Assembly (NCBI RefSeq): GCF_030159255.1
Contig: NZ_BSCT01000037.1
Coordinates: 1 to 64,000 of the forward strand
Direction: 5' to 3'
From: Bradyrhizobium sp. SSBR45G
Lineage (GTDB): Bacteria > Pseudomonadota > Alphaproteobacteria > Rhizobiales > Xanthobacteraceae
DNA length: 64,000 nt
Within the stretch, counting starts at the first letter, position 1. Every line of letters begins with the position of its first letter. The notes under the pieces were generated by a model that worked only from the letters and a program-made list of their open reading frames with translations, made no database searches and was not told the origin of the DNA. Made by a program: the position numbers and the translations under genes. This document shows positions 63,288 through 64,000 of this stretch, in pieces.

Positions 63288-64000
63288 TCAGCGCCGCCGC
63301 CGCGCCCGCGTGCGCGGGTCCGCCTGCGCCATCTCTTCCTGGCGCGCAAAGATGCCGTCAGCACGGCGGAACACCTCGCGCAGATGCCGGCGCATCGCGG
63401 CCACCGCCTGGGCCTCGTTGCAGGCCGAGAGACCGTCCAGGATCTCCTGATGCTGCGCAATCAGGAGCGGAATGTGGCCGGCGTCCTGCTGCAAGGTCAG
63501 GTGACGGACGCGGTCGAAATGGATCTTGGTCTGGCGAATCACCTGCCAGACATGCGGATGCCGGCTGGTGCGGGCGATGGTCTGATGGAACGCCTCGTCA
63601 TGGGCGTAGAACTCAGCCGGATCAGTCGCCGCCTTCTGCTTCTCGATCAGCTCATTGAGCTCGCGCAGCGAGGTCGCATCCATGTAGCGCACGGCCTCCG
63701 CGACCAGCGCGCATTCGAGATGCTCGCGGATGAACTGCGCCTCGCCGAAGGCCTCGCGGGACACCGGCGCCACGACGCTGCCGCTTTGCGGATAGATGCG
63801 GACGAGATCGACGTCGGCGAGCTTGATCAGCGCCTCGCGCACGGGCGTGCGGCTGACGCCGAGCCGCTCGCACAGATCGAGCTCGGCCATCGGCGTCCCC
63901 GGCGGCAGCACGCCGGAGACGATGTCCTCGAGCAGCCGCTCATAGACCTGGTCGGCGAGCCGCCGCCCAGCCTTGCCGTCCAGTCGCGTCAGCGGTGTCT
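63288..64000 (-). CDS. FCD-domain GntR regulator (5' end beyond window)
   Basis: The gene runs on past the right edge; the visible part is about 237 codons in one open frame. The helix-turn-helix LDLCERLGVSRTPVREALIKLADVDLV is followed by the FCD domain with Asp/His ligands (FYAHDEAFHQTIARTS and LLIAQHQEILDGL). A start inside the window (GTG 63911) is unlikely because codons upstream (LADQVYERLLEDIVSG) are typical of the family N-terminus. It precedes uxuA by 33 bases and probably controls the operon in response to a hexuronate intermediate. Confidence 0.85.
   Translation of the reverse strand, partial: TPLTRLDGKAGRRLADQVYERLLEDIVSGVLPPGTPMAELDLCERLGVSRTPVREALIKLADVDLVRIYPQSGSVVAPVSREAFGEAQFIREHLECALVAEAVRYMDATSLRELNELIEKQKAATDPAEFYAHDEAFHQTIARTSRHPHVWQVIRQTKIHFDRVRHLTLQQDAGHIPLLIAQHQEILDGLSACNEAQAVAAMRRHLREVFRRADGIFARQEEMAQADPRTRARRRR

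Overview
The window looks like chromosomal DNA of a high-GC alphaproteobacterium of the Bradyrhizobium/Rhodopseudomonas type. This is inferred from gene content (ChvE-GguA-GguB sugar importer, non-phosphorylative arabinose pathway, rhizobial-type chemotaxis operon, HWE-type kinase, many Rieske/GST/VOC housekeeping accessories), from ATGA/GTGA overlaps throughout, and from several families of intergenic palindromic repeats of the kind common in bradyrhizobia. No rRNA, tRNA, CRISPR array, insertion sequence or prophage was seen.

Layout. 0.3-6.4 kb: small conserved genes (DUF1992, an M23-type peptidase with a secreted partner, a VOC protein, a methyltransferase) and a three-gene overlapping set ending in an HWE-type histidine kinase fused to a DUF1488-like tail. 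6.4-8.7 kb: LysR regulator divergent from gallate dioxygenase. 8.8-13.6 kb: a PcfJ-domain protein, a 584-residue Thr/Ala/Asn-rich protein with a histidine-rich tail, and a VanB-type reductase. 13.9-18.6 kb: a tandem SagB-like flavin dehydrogenase, a rhodanese-ankyrin protein, two small orphans, a Rieske ferredoxin and a beta-class GST. 18.8-22.3 kb: an AAA ATPase and a flavin amine oxidase. 22.4-28.3 kb: a thiol/sulfur module with a good sigma-54 type promoter, a Gln-type thiol dioxygenase, a four-domain rhodanese with one catalytic Cys, and a UPF0324 (putative sulfate/sulfite exporter) membrane protein with a 50-residue membrane partner.

28.5-43.4 kb: one 14-gene minus-strand signalling operon. 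It runs STAS, CheY, CheA, CheW, a multi-PAS receptor, CheR, CheD, CheB, a soluble MCP-like protein carrying a CheZ-like catalytic motif, then a complete partner-switching set (STAS antagonist, HATPase anti-sigma-like kinase, receiver-PP2C phosphatase), and finally an Hpt protein and a hybrid histidine kinase. It joins chemotaxis-type sensing to an RsbU/RsbW/RsbV-type output.

44.0-59.1 kb: sugar uptake and non-phosphorylative L-arabinose (or D-galactose) oxidation, all on the minus strand. A YtfQRT-YjfF importer, a FadR-type regulator, the dehydratases, dehydrogenase, aldose epimerase and lactonase lead into a second importer, ChvE-GguA-GguB. A perfect palindrome lies upstream of ytfQ. 59.4-64.0 kb: a second catabolic operon, GntR (cut by the window end), mannonate dehydratase, a zinc polyol/aldonate dehydrogenase, KDG kinase and KDPG aldolase, turning mannonate into pyruvate and glyceraldehyde 3-phosphate.
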